From positions 3,416,501 to 3,480,500 of the forward strand of contig NZ_OY762269.1 of assembly GCF_963665245.1 (NCBI RefSeq): a stretch of DNA of 64,000 nt, in the 5' to 3' direction. Under the pieces are notes generated by a model. The model saw only the letters and a program-made list of their open reading frames with translations. It did no database searches and was not told the origin of the DNA. The first letter of the stretch is position 1, and each line of letters opens with the position of its first letter. A program made the translations under genes and the position numbers. This DNA comes from an uncultured Paludibaculum sp. Lineage in GTDB: Bacteria > Acidobacteriota > Terriglobia > Bryobacterales > Bryobacteraceae. This document shows positions 16,738-24,484 of this stretch, piece by piece.

Positions 16738-18590
16738 GCGCGGAAGTGTTCTCACCTCTGGTACAAGAACCATCATCGCGCCAAACGACGGGCGGTATGA
16801 GCCAGGTGGTTCACCGTTCCGAGGTCGCTCTGGGTATTGACTCGGCTGCACCTCAGTGGATTCTGGACCTCACCGAGGTGGTAGAGGACCTTCGAGGCAT
16901 AAACCGCGTGACGGAGGCTGACTTCCTGGCTGTCGGGGGAAAGTTGATGGGTTTCCTCTCCTCGGCGCGCGGTATCCGGGCGGATATCAGTGAACTCGCT
17001 ACCTGCATCGCAGGAGACGCAGGAGAGCGCCTCTGCGGTGCACTGTCGACCGTTCTCTCGCGCTCTATCGAAATGAAAGGGTGCGTCGAGGAAACTGCTC
17101 GCACATTGGACAGCATTCGCCTCAGCGCCGACAAGATGCACCAATGCTTCTCCCGATTCGACGAGATCGTCCTGTCTTTTCAGGTGGTCGCCACCTTGGG
17201 ACGCATCGAGACGGCTCGGATCGGCGGTTCTCATTTGGGCTTGGGCCATTTCGCCGATGAGGTTCGATCCTACAGCGAGAGCATACGGAAATGTGTGGAG
17301 CACGCGTTGGGCGAGGCCGCCGAGCTGGAATGCTACATCGGGCGGGCTATTCAACACATCTCTGAGGGGGATAGCCAGCAGCTAGCGGCGATCCCTTCCT
17401 TGGTTGGTGCGATTGAGGAGGTATTGGGGGCCTTTCGTCTGCGGCAGCAAGAGGCGAGTGCAACGTCCTTACGGTTGGCTGACGAGTTCACGGCCCTTTC
17501 CGAGACGATCAATGGCTTGGTGGAAGCACTCCAGTTCCATGACATTACGCGTCAGCAAGTTGAGCACGTCATCGAGTCGTTGGAAGATCTCCTCAATGAT
17601 GCCCGTCATAGCGTACCGACAGCGTGTCCTTTGCCGGAGGTTGTGGCCGTTGTGGACTTGCAGCGTCAGCAGTTGCTTGGCGCCGCAAAGACGTTTGAGT
17701 CGTCAGTCCAGCGGGTCAATAGAGAACTGAAGCAGGTCGCCGCACTCGGTCACAAAATGGTAGCGGAGACGAGGACTCTGCTGGGCCTAGTGACGGAGGA
17801 CCAACAGAGTTCCTTCTTTCCAAAGATGGAACGCGCTTTCGCTGGTGTTCTCAGCGCGATCGCGAGTTGCTGCGTAGCCAATGACGACACGGTCCGCACC
17901 CAGGCAGAGTTGCGGCATACAATCTCCGGCTTGCAAGGATGCCTTGACGACCTTCGGGTAATTTGGCGGCGGATCAATCGGTTGGCGATTAATGCGACCA
18001 TCGAGGCCGTCCATTTGGGTCCGGCAGGAGAGCCACTTAGCGTGGTGGCCGGCTCCATGCAGACACTCTACCTAAATGCCGAGAAGCGTTCGGGCGAGAC
18101 GGAAGACTCGCTCGCCAATCTGAGATCCGCAGTCATGTCCATAGTGCTCGGGTCGAACGACGGACCGGCCGCGTCTGAACCGTCAGCCAACGCTTCGATC
18201 GTCGATGAACTGAAGGCCCGGGTGGACGAGTTGCATGCATCGAGCGAGCGAAGCGTGGCTTACAGCAAGCGGATTGGTGCAGTTTCCGCCACGTTATATT
18301 CCGACGTTCGATCCGCCTCGGAAGGTTTCGCGGTCGGCGACCTGGTGGCTGAAACGCTGGACCGCACTTGCGGAACGCTGCAGAGGATCACAGCCGCCTC
18401 CGACATTGACGCCGTTCATGCAGCTAGAGGACTGGAGCATCTCGCGGCACAGTACACCATGCTGGCCGAACGCGAGGTTCACGAGAGAGCCACGGCTACG
18501 GTCTTTCCGGCACCTTCGAACGAAGAGATGAACCGCCGTGCCGCCACGGCGCCGCCGGGCGATTTGGGCGATGGAGTGGAGTTGTTTTAG
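16722..18590 (+). CDS. Soluble MCP-like protein with a CheZ-like D-x3-Q helix
   Basis: 622 residues, no transmembrane segment, nearly all helical and Ala/Glu/Leu-rich. Two regions resemble degenerate receptor hairpin tips: about 153-190 (GRIETARIGG...FADEVRSYSESI) and 415-457 (INRLAINATIEAV...LSVVAGSMQTLY). Between them, at about 269-280, is ALQFHDITRQQ, with Asp274 and Gln278 spaced as in the CheZ phosphatase motif (QDFQDLTGQ). The gene overlaps cheB by 16 bp and precedes cheY, so a role in CheY-phosphate turnover or cytosolic array signalling is inferred. A second ATG at 16797 is possible. Family name not known to me. Confidence 0.75.
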   Translation: MSGEIGAEVFSPLVQEPSSRQTTGGMSQVVHRSEVALGIDSAAPQWILDLTEVVEDLRGINRVTEADFLAVGGKLMGFLSSARGIRADISELATCIAGDAGERLCGALSTVLSRSIEMKGCVEETARTLDSIRLSADKMHQCFSRFDEIVLSFQVVATLGRIETARIGGSHLGLGHFADEVRSYSESIRKCVEHALGEAAELECYIGRAIQHISEGDSQQLAAIPSLVGAIEEVLGAFRLRQQEASATSLRLADEFTALSETINGLVEALQFHDITRQQVEHVIESLEDLLNDARHSVPTACPLPEVVAVVDLQRQQLLGAAKTFESSVQRVNRELKQVAALGHKMVAETRTLLGLVTEDQQSSFFPKMERAFAGVLSAIASCCVANDDTVRTQAELRHTISGLQGCLDDLRVIWRRINRLAINATIEAVHLGPAGEPLSVVAGSMQTLYLNAEKRSGETEDSLANLRSAVMSIVLGSNDGPAASEPSANASIVDELKARVDELHASSERSVAYSKRIGAVSATLYSDVRSASEGFAVGDLVAETLDRTCGTLQRITAASDIDAVHAARGLEHLAAQYTMLAEREVHERATATVFPAPSNEEMNRRAATAPPGDLGDGVELF

Positions 18591-18667
18591 TTGAGGATGG
18601 TTGTTCCTATGACTGCTGCTGACGCGAGCATCCATGCCAGGTCCAAACTGGAGCTTCGGGAGAAAAC

Positions 18668-19030
18668 ATGAGCAAAGTGATACTAACTGTTGATGATTCG
18701 GCGAGCGTCCGCCAGATGGTGGGCTTTACCTTGCGTACGGCGGCCTATGACGTTGCCGAAGCGGTTGATGGGTGTGACGCTCTCTCCAAGTTGACCGGAG
18801 ATATCCACCTCGTCATTACTGATCTCAATATGCCCAGAATGGACGGGATTGAGCTGATCAGACAGATTCGCACGAACTCCAAACATAAATTCGTCCCGAT
18901 CCTTGTGTTAACCACGGAATCGCAGGTGACGAAGAAGCAGGAGGCGAAATCGGCCGGGGCAACCGGGTGGATCGTCAAACCGTTCAAGCCAGAGCAGTTG
19001 TTAGCGGTTGTGGGGCGTGTGCTTGGATAA
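18668..19030 (+). CDS. cheY: Chemotaxis response regulator CheY
   Basis: 120 residues, a stand-alone receiver: acidic pair in VDDSASVRQ, phospho-acceptor Asp in VITDLNMPRMDG, Thr in ILVLTTES and Lys in WIVKPFKPEQL. A good ribosome site (cgggag) precedes the ATG at 18668. It is the last gene of the operon and probably carries the CheA signal to a motor or to a type IV pilus system; no motor genes are nearby to decide. Confidence 0.95.
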   Translation: MSKVILTVDDSASVRQMVGFTLRTAAYDVAEAVDGCDALSKLTGDIHLVITDLNMPRMDGIELIRQIRTNSKHKFVPILVLTTESQVTKKQEAKSAGATGWIVKPFKPEQLLAVVGRVLG

Positions 19031-19126
19031 GCTTCGCATCCCAATCCTCTGCGCGCCTTGTTGGCCGGATTGGAGCCGCACGTTTGACCGGTCTGCCGAG
19101 CCTGCGCGCGCTTGACCGCGAGCAAG

Positions 19127-19221
19127 ACGCGCGCATCTGGCTCGCCGCCCAGGCGGCTGATGTGCGCTGCGGTTTCGACCGTTTGGCCGAACGCGTGAAA
19201 GCCGTCATCGGGCACCGTTAG
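19127..19221 (+). pseudogene. IS66-family TnpB-like N-terminal remnant
   Basis: The plus frame reads DARIWLAAQAADVRCGFDRL, then AERVKAVIGHR and stop. The conserved start of IS66 accessory protein TnpB is (v/r)I(w/y)lA....DMRkGFDgLa..V, so the match is clear although Met is replaced by Val and Lys by Cys. Nothing of the remaining protein, TnpC or the element ends is present. Confidence 0.5.
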
Positions 19222-19377
19222 TCCGACCGTTGTCCAAGGCGAAGACAGCGTGCCGCCTCAGGAGCTACACGCACACGCCTGGGTCCGCTCCGGGGCTGAA
19301 AGGGGGCAGGCGCCGGGCGCCCCGGCGGAGAAGAAGATCGGCTTGGCAGCCGGTCGCAATCCTGGAGGAATGCCCCA

Positions 19378-19397
19378 CGGACAGTTCCTTCTGTCCG
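19378..19397 (-). terminator. Hairpin downstream of the ADOP permease gene
   Basis: CGGACAG and CTGTCCG form a perfect 7-bp stem with a 6-nt loop, 45 bp past the permease stop. There is no T run, so intrinsic termination is uncertain. Confidence 0.3.
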
Positions 19398-19441
19398 CTT
19401 CTGGAGTGGGTTGGGGCCGTTTCGGTTGGGGGACGTTTCGC

Positions 19442-22114
19442 TCAGTCCTGGCGCAGGGTTTCGGCCGGGTCGACGGTGGCGGCGTGCCAGACGGGGAGGA
19501 GCCCGGCGAGCAGGGCCCCAGTGAGGAACGCGGCGAGCCCGGCAGCGATGACGGTGGGGTCGTGACTGCCGACGCCGACCAGGAGGGAGCGGGCGTAGCG
19601 GAGGGCGGCGAGGGCGCCAGCGAGTCCGAGCAGGAGCCCGGCGGAGACGGGTGTGGAGACTTCGCGCGAGGCGAACCAGCAGAGGCGGCCGCGGGTTGCG
19701 CCGAGAGCGGCGCGGAGCCCGATCTCCTTCCTACGCTGCGAGACCGAGTAGCTCAACAGGCCGAAGATGCCAACCATGGTCACGACCAGGCCCATGGCGG
19801 CGAAGGCGACTCCGACGACGGCGAGGAGCTTCTCGCGGACCATGGTGCGGTCGACGAGCAGGTCGAGGGGGACGACGTCGGTGGCGTGCAGTCCGGAGCC
19901 GAGGGCGGCGGCTTCGCGGGCGACGAGTTGTCCGGCGGAGACGGCATCGAGGTTGGAGCGGACGTAGAGCGTGAAGGTACGCGGGGGCTTCATCGGCATG
20001 TAGACGATGGGCTCGGGCCCGCCGTGGGTGTCGCTGAAGTGGGCGTCGGCGGCAAGGCCGACGATGAGGTGGCGGACGCCGTCGTCGCGGAGGAACTCGC
20101 GGCCGACGACGTGGGTGCCGCCGAAGTATTTGTGGGCAAAGGCGCGATTGACGACGGAGGGGACGGGCTCGTCGTCGGTGTCGTGGATGGCGAGGGCGCG
20201 GCCGTCGAGCAGGGGGATGTGGAGGGTTTCGAAGAAGCCTTCGGATACCCGGTAGAAGGTCTCCTCGGTTTCGCCGACGTGGCGGCCGGGCAGGGCGATG
20301 CGCTGGGCGCGACGGGCGTCGGAGAAGGCGGCCCACCAGGCGAGGGCGGCGTTGGAGACTCCGGCGGAGGCGGCGACGCGGTCGCGGACCTGATTGGCCA
20401 GCGCCATCTGGATATCGCGTGTGGGGGTTCCGTGGAAGCCGTTGTTGACCATGCCGATGACGGTGACACCGCGCGGGTCGAAGCCGAGATCGACGGAGGT
20501 GAGATTGCGAAAGCTGGTGAGGAAACCGGTGCCGCAGACCAGGACAGCGAAGGCGAAGGCGACCTGGGCGCCGAGGAAGAGGCGGCCGAGGCGGGTGCCG
20601 GTCTGGCCGCCGGCGCGGCGCAGGGCCAACACGGGTCCGGTGCGGGCGGAGTGGAGGGCGGGCAACAGAGCGCAGAGCAGGGCCACTACTCCGGCGATGG
20701 CCGCGCAGGCGGCGAGGATGGGCGTGTCGTGTGAGAGATCCAACTGCAGCGGGCGGCCGTGGGTAGAGGCGAGGGCGAGCAGGAAGGGCGCGGCGAAACG
20801 GGCGAAGGCCGCACCGAAGACGATGGCGATGGTGACTGGCAGGCACGCTTCGGTGAGCAGGCGGCGGGTGAGGCGGGTGCGCGAGGCTCCCAGAGAGAGG
20901 CGCAGGGCGATTTCGCCGGAGCGCGCGGCGTAGCGGGACGAGAGGAGTCCGGCGACGTTGATGCAGGCGATGAGCAGGACGCAGAGGGCCACGGCGAGCA
21001 GGACGGCGAGCGGCCGGGCGTACTGATGGCGGAAGACCGAGAAGCCGCCGGGCGCGGGGTTCACGGCGAGGCGGGTTTGCCGGATCCGTTCGGCCAAGCC
21101 TGGGGGCAGGGCGGAGCCGGCGGCGAGCCGTTCGGTCTGTTCGCGGAGGAAGGCCGGTTGGAGGCTGTCCTGGAGGCTGGCGGGGCTGACGCCGGCGGCG
21201 AGGCGGGCGAGGAGGTGGAAGACCCGGGCTCCGTGGTTGGTGAGCATGCCGCGGGAGGCGGTGGTGATGGGCAGCCAGATGTCGACGAAGCGACCGGTTT
21301 CGACACCGGTGAAGCCGGAGGCGGCGACGCCAAGCACAGTGAAGGGGCGCTCGTCGATGATGACGGGCCGGCCGACGATGGCCGGATCGGCGCCGAAGCG
21401 GCGCAGCCAGAGATCGTGGCTGAGGACGCAGACGTACTGCGGAGAAGCGAGGTTCTCCTGGCCGCTGGAGAGGACCTGGCCGCGGGCCGCGCCGATGCCG
21501 AGGGTCTCGAACATGTTCTCGGTGACGTTCTGGACGGAGGCGAACTCGCGGGGGGCGTTGGTGTCGCCGAACTGGACGTCGGTGCGGGTAGGCGCGTCGA
21601 AGAGCATCAGGCGGGCGCGGGCGCCGGCTGCCTGGCGGAGTTCGGAGAAGAGGGGGTAGCTGAAGGCGTTGCCTTCGGCGGAGCCGGGCGTGGAGAGGTC
21701 CGGAGAAGGGGTGTCGAGGGTGACCAGGGATTCGGGGTGCGCCACAGGCAGAGCACGGAACATGGCCGCATTCATGATGGAGTAGATCGCTGTGATGGCG
21801 CCGATGGCGAGGCCGAGGGAGAGGACGATGGTGAGAGAGAAGAGCGGCTGGCGGACGAGGGTGCGCGCGGTCTGGAAGGTGTCCTGGAGGAAGGACTCGA
21901 GGAAGACGTTGACGCGGAGGTCGCGGCTTTGTTCGCGGAAGGCGAGCGTGGGTCCAAAGGCGGCGAGCGCGCGGATGCGGGCGTCGGCGGGGGAGAGTCC
22001 CTTGGCTTCCCACTCGGCGGTGCGGCGTTCGAGGTGGTCTTCGTATTCGGCCGCTAGGTCGTCGTCGAGGCGCCGGGCGAAGAGGGCGTTCCGGAGTTTC
22101 GAAATCCACGACAT
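19442..22114 (-). CDS. ADOP-type ABC transporter permease (fused MacB/FtsX repeats)
   Basis: 890 residues. An N-terminal prefix domain (about 1-70, helical, EYEDHLERRTAEWEAKGLSP) precedes TM1 (FSLTIVLSLGLAIGAITAIY), a MacB-like periplasmic domain, three TMs of an FtsX module near 370-480, a second periplasmic domain and a final FtsX module near 770-880 (VGIFGLLSYSVSQRRKEIGL, then RAALGATRG). This double-permease layout is typical of acidobacterial duplicated orphan permeases, which usually lack a linked ATPase, as here. The ATG at 22114 has a strong ribosome site (aaaggag). Substrate unknown; such proteins probably use a MacB-like mechanotransmission cycle. It follows padR by 26 bp. Confidence 0.93.
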   Translation of the reverse strand: MSWISKLRNALFARRLDDDLAAEYEDHLERRTAEWEAKGLSPADARIRALAAFGPTLAFREQSRDLRVNVFLESFLQDTFQTARTLVRQPLFSLTIVLSLGLAIGAITAIYSIMNAAMFRALPVAHPESLVTLDTPSPDLSTPGSAEGNAFSYPLFSELRQAAGARARLMLFDAPTRTDVQFGDTNAPREFASVQNVTENMFETLGIGAARGQVLSSGQENLASPQYVCVLSHDLWLRRFGADPAIVGRPVIIDERPFTVLGVAASGFTGVETGRFVDIWLPITTASRGMLTNHGARVFHLLARLAAGVSPASLQDSLQPAFLREQTERLAAGSALPPGLAERIRQTRLAVNPAPGGFSVFRHQYARPLAVLLAVALCVLLIACINVAGLLSSRYAARSGEIALRLSLGASRTRLTRRLLTEACLPVTIAIVFGAAFARFAAPFLLALASTHGRPLQLDLSHDTPILAACAAIAGVVALLCALLPALHSARTGPVLALRRAGGQTGTRLGRLFLGAQVAFAFAVLVCGTGFLTSFRNLTSVDLGFDPRGVTVIGMVNNGFHGTPTRDIQMALANQVRDRVAASAGVSNAALAWWAAFSDARRAQRIALPGRHVGETEETFYRVSEGFFETLHIPLLDGRALAIHDTDDEPVPSVVNRAFAHKYFGGTHVVGREFLRDDGVRHLIVGLAADAHFSDTHGGPEPIVYMPMKPPRTFTLYVRSNLDAVSAGQLVAREAAALGSGLHATDVVPLDLLVDRTMVREKLLAVVGVAFAAMGLVVTMVGIFGLLSYSVSQRRKEIGLRAALGATRGRLCWFASREVSTPVSAGLLLGLAGALAALRYARSLLVGVGSHDPTVIAAGLAAFLTGALLAGLLPVWHAATVDPAETLRQD

Positions 22115-22140
22115 GGCTGCTGCTCCTTTCCGGGGACTTG

Positions 22141-22470
22141 TCAGGCGAGGCGGAGGACGCGGGTGACGCCGGTGCGGAAGTCGTTCCAGCGTTCGCGTTC
22201 GGACTGGAGTTGGCGCAGTCCGGCGCTGGCGATGGTGTAGAGGCGGGCACGGCGCTTGTTGGCGGTGATCTGCCATTCGGCGGAGATCCAGCCTTCCTCT
22301 TCCATGCGATGGAGGGCGGGGTAGAGCGAGCCTTCCTCGACCTTGAGGGCCTCGGCGGAGAGCTCCTGGATGGCGTTGGCGATGCCGTAGCCGTGGAGGG
22401 GTCCGCGACGGCTGAGGATGGTAAGGACGAGCAGATCGATGGCTGTTTGCGCGGTGTTGGGCGGTTTCAT
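22141..22470 (-). CDS. PadR-family transcriptional regulator
   Basis: 109 residues: winged helix LLVLTILSRRGPLHGYGIAN, AIQELSAEALKVEEGSLYPA, LHRMEEEGWISAEWQ, then RARLYTIASAGLRQL. PadR proteins repress neighbouring genes; here the neighbour is the co-transcribed ADOP permease, a standard acidobacterial pairing. A 9-bp inverted repeat covers its start codon, suggesting autoregulation. Confidence 0.95.
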   Translation of the reverse strand: MKPPNTAQTAIDLLVLTILSRRGPLHGYGIANAIQELSAEALKVEEGSLYPALHRMEEEGWISAEWQITANKRRARLYTIASAGLRQLQSERERWNDFRTGVTRVLRLA

Positions 22471-22501
22471 ACTACGATCGCTAGGGTAGCAGTCGTAGTA
22501 T
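22469..22501. promoter_or_regulatory. Inverted-repeat operator over the padR start
   Basis: ATACTACGA (22469-22477) and TCGTAGTAT (22493-22501) form a perfect 9-bp inverted repeat separated by 15 bases, centre-to-centre about two helical turns. One arm overlaps the padR ATG, so a bound dimer would block transcription or translation of padR and the ADOP gene. Autoregulation by PadR is inferred. Confidence 0.6.
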
Positions 22502-22521
22502 TTACGAAGTTCGGAGGATTG

Positions 22522-22898
22522 TCAAGAGGCGGGATGAGGCGGAGAGAGGCGGAGCGGCTGGGGTGCCGTGATCCGTGGCGCGGCTTGCTTAGGCCGCTTC
22601 AGGTGCAGCTTGTCCAGCAGCAGTTGCGGGTGCGGCGTGCGGGCATCCAGCCGCTCCAGATAGGTCGCCAGGAAGACCGGGCTGTTCGCATGCGGCGTGC
22701 GCAGCGGCAGCCGAAAAATCGCGCGGAGGATCAGCACCGTCTCCGTCGTCTCCTGCCGGTAGATGAGGAGGACCCGGCGGGCGGGGGTGTCGAGGCCTGC
22801 GGTTTGGGCGGGGTCCGGCGTGGACTGAAAGGTGTCGCGGACCCACTGCGAGGCCAGAGATGGGATGCTGGCTGGGGGCGGGGCCGGCGCCTGACCGG
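22522..22898 (-). pseudogene. Degraded ORF of unknown family
   Basis: The minus frame reads SLASQWVRDTFQSTPDPAQT, then ARRVLLIYRQETTETVLILR and a Pro/His/Leu-rich tail to 22522, with no good start. The ARRVLL(i)y.RQ stretch recalls the beginning of terminase-like ATPases (ARR.LL..RQ.GKST), but the Walker A is absent. It follows the same 95 bp repeat that precedes the terminase-like relic near 8.8 kb. Call uncertain. Confidence 0.3.
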
Positions 22899-22993
22899 GT
22901 CGTCTCCGAGGAGAGACAAGTTCTCGGCGCCGGTGGTCCTCAGGAAACGACGCGATGGTACAACGTCGTCCGTAGTCTGTTTCAAAATCTCCA
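22899..22993. repeat. 95 bp dispersed repeat, copy 2
   Basis: Second copy of 8813-8907, same orientation and length; minus reading TTDDVVPSRRFLRTTGAEN. Flanking sequences differ on the far side, so the similarity has sharp limits there. Confidence 0.7.
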
Positions 22994-23440
22994 GGGAGTG
23001 CTGAGCGCCTTTTGGGTAAGTATTTTGTCGTATTTTGTATGGATTGAGCGATCTGGCGCAGTCAATGTTGGCAAATGGATGTTCCGGAGCCTTCGATTGG
23101 CCAAGAAGCAGGGCAATTGGCAGCGAGGCCGCCTGCGTGCCGGCCACGACAGTGGACGCCTGCGTGATTGCACCCAGTATTGGGGCCTATTTCATCAATT
23201 TAGACTGGGATGGGTCAGGCTGGGAGAGCTTCCCTCGCAGCCTCACCCCGTTCCGCCAAGTGCTGGAGTTCCAGGCGGATGGCCGGCCAGAATTACGCAT
23301 CTTTCCGTTCGCTTCCGCGTAAATCACCGCAGCTTCGTCCGTCTCCGTTGCTCCGATCGTGTGATAGGATTAACGGCGAAAGGATCAGTGCGCGCAAATT
23401 CGCCATTCTTCCGTCCGGCCTCGCGTCATGGTGATTTTTC

Positions 23441-24442
23441 GTGTCTCGCGCCGCCTTTCGCCTTGGAGCGTATATTTTGCGGTCGTTGTTTGTCTGTTCT
23501 TGCGTTCTCCTCTGTGTACCCGGTCACGCACAAGACCGTACTTCTTCCAATGTAGATTCCGCCGCGGCGGTTACGGTGAGGGCTCCACTTCTCGGCTATC
23601 TCCCGGCGGCCTCGGGCGCTACGATCCGGACTTTGACCGGCCTGCCAGGGGCCGCGCGTTTCGCCGCGGAAGTCACTTTGCCGCCGGCGGTTCTCCGGGT
23701 TCTGTTCGCTCCCGGCAACGGGTACGCCGTCGCGGTGCTGGAGACGGGCCTGGCGGCGCTGCCCACCAGCAACGGTCTGCCGTCCCCGGATGAGGAGGGG
23801 CACCTGCCCGTGATTCCGGTCGAACGCACGGCTAACTGCGCGGGCCCGGTCGCCTTCAGTCCCACCGGTTCCGCCGTGGCGGTCTATTGTGAAGCGGACG
23901 GGGTGATCCGGACGATCACTGGGTGGCCCACTGAACCGGCTGTCGCCGGAGAGTTCACAGCTCCCCCTCCGGGCTGGCTTGCCGTGAGCGACGACGCCTC
24001 GGCCCTCCTGGCCGCGGGCGACTCCGGCTCCGCACTGCTGCGGCGGGACGAGGAGCCGACGTCTCTGCCAGAGCCGCTCTCAGCCGCCACGTTCCTACCC
24101 GGTTCCACGCACTTCGTCACGGCCGGCGCCGAGATCGTTCTTCATACGCCCGAGTCGCGGGTGATCGCCGCGCTGGAAGGGGCCGAGCCGGTCGCGGCGA
24201 TGCAGCCTGGCGCGGACGGCACCGCCGTGCTGTTGCTGGTGCGCGGCCGGATCTGGCACCTCGCCTTGGAAGCGGGCACGCTGACTCCGCTCGACACCGC
24301 AGTCACCGCCACCCGCCTGACTCCGCTGGCTGATGCGGACACCTTCGTCTTCTCCGCCGGGGAAGGCCAGCCCGCGTGGATCCTCTCGGGCCGTCTGGAC
24401 CAGCCGCGCGTGTACCCGGTTCCGGCCGTTCAGGTCCAATAG
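23441..24442 (+). CDS. Secreted protein of unknown function, propeller-like
   Basis: 333 residues from a GTG. A signal peptide is visible (basic start, SLFVCSCVLLCVPGHAQ, cleavage near residue 31). The mature part is beta-rich with recurring PVAFSPTGSAVAVYC- and WLAVSDDASALLAA-like strands, resembling WD40/PD40-type blades but too irregular to assign. It is followed after 42 bp by the giant IPT protein and probably shares its transcript. Exported; function unknown. Confidence 0.7.
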   Translation: MSRAAFRLGAYILRSLFVCSCVLLCVPGHAQDRTSSNVDSAAAVTVRAPLLGYLPAASGATIRTLTGLPGAARFAAEVTLPPAVLRVLFAPGNGYAVAVLETGLAALPTSNGLPSPDEEGHLPVIPVERTANCAGPVAFSPTGSAVAVYCEADGVIRTITGWPTEPAVAGEFTAPPPGWLAVSDDASALLAAGDSGSALLRRDEEPTSLPEPLSAATFLPGSTHFVTAGAEIVLHTPESRVIAALEGAEPVAAMQPGADGTAVLLLVRGRIWHLALEAGTLTPLDTAVTATRLTPLADADTFVFSAGEGQPAWILSGRLDQPRVYPVPAVQVQ

Positions 24443-24484
24443 GCCGCTCGCTCCTTCCGGATCGCTTAGCGAGGAATTGTCATC

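Larger units (their letters stand above)
19031..19441. other. Intergenic stretch with an IS66 trace and a hairpin
   Basis: No intact gene. An IS66 TnpB-like trace and a 7-bp hairpin are annotated separately. Other frames have no recognised content. Confidence 0.5.
22502..23440. other. Gene-poor stretch upstream of padR
   Basis: No intact gene. A degraded minus ORF (22522-22993) and the second 95 bp dispersed repeat occupy the left half. The right half (23000-23440) has a 95-codon plus frame at 23035-23322 without recognisable features. The promoter of the 23441 gene must lie near its end. Confidence 0.4.

Noticed and set aside
19250..22250. Long frames on the plus strand (494 and 432 codons) and an 839-codon minus frame opposite or over the ADOP gene
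   Set aside because: They are shadows caused by high GC and consist of Gly/Asp/Glu- or Arg/Pro-rich repeats without motifs; the ADOP frame has clear domains.
23035..23322. 95-codon plus frame
   Set aside because: It has no ribosome site, no recognisable domain, and overlaps the dispersed repeat region; insufficient support.
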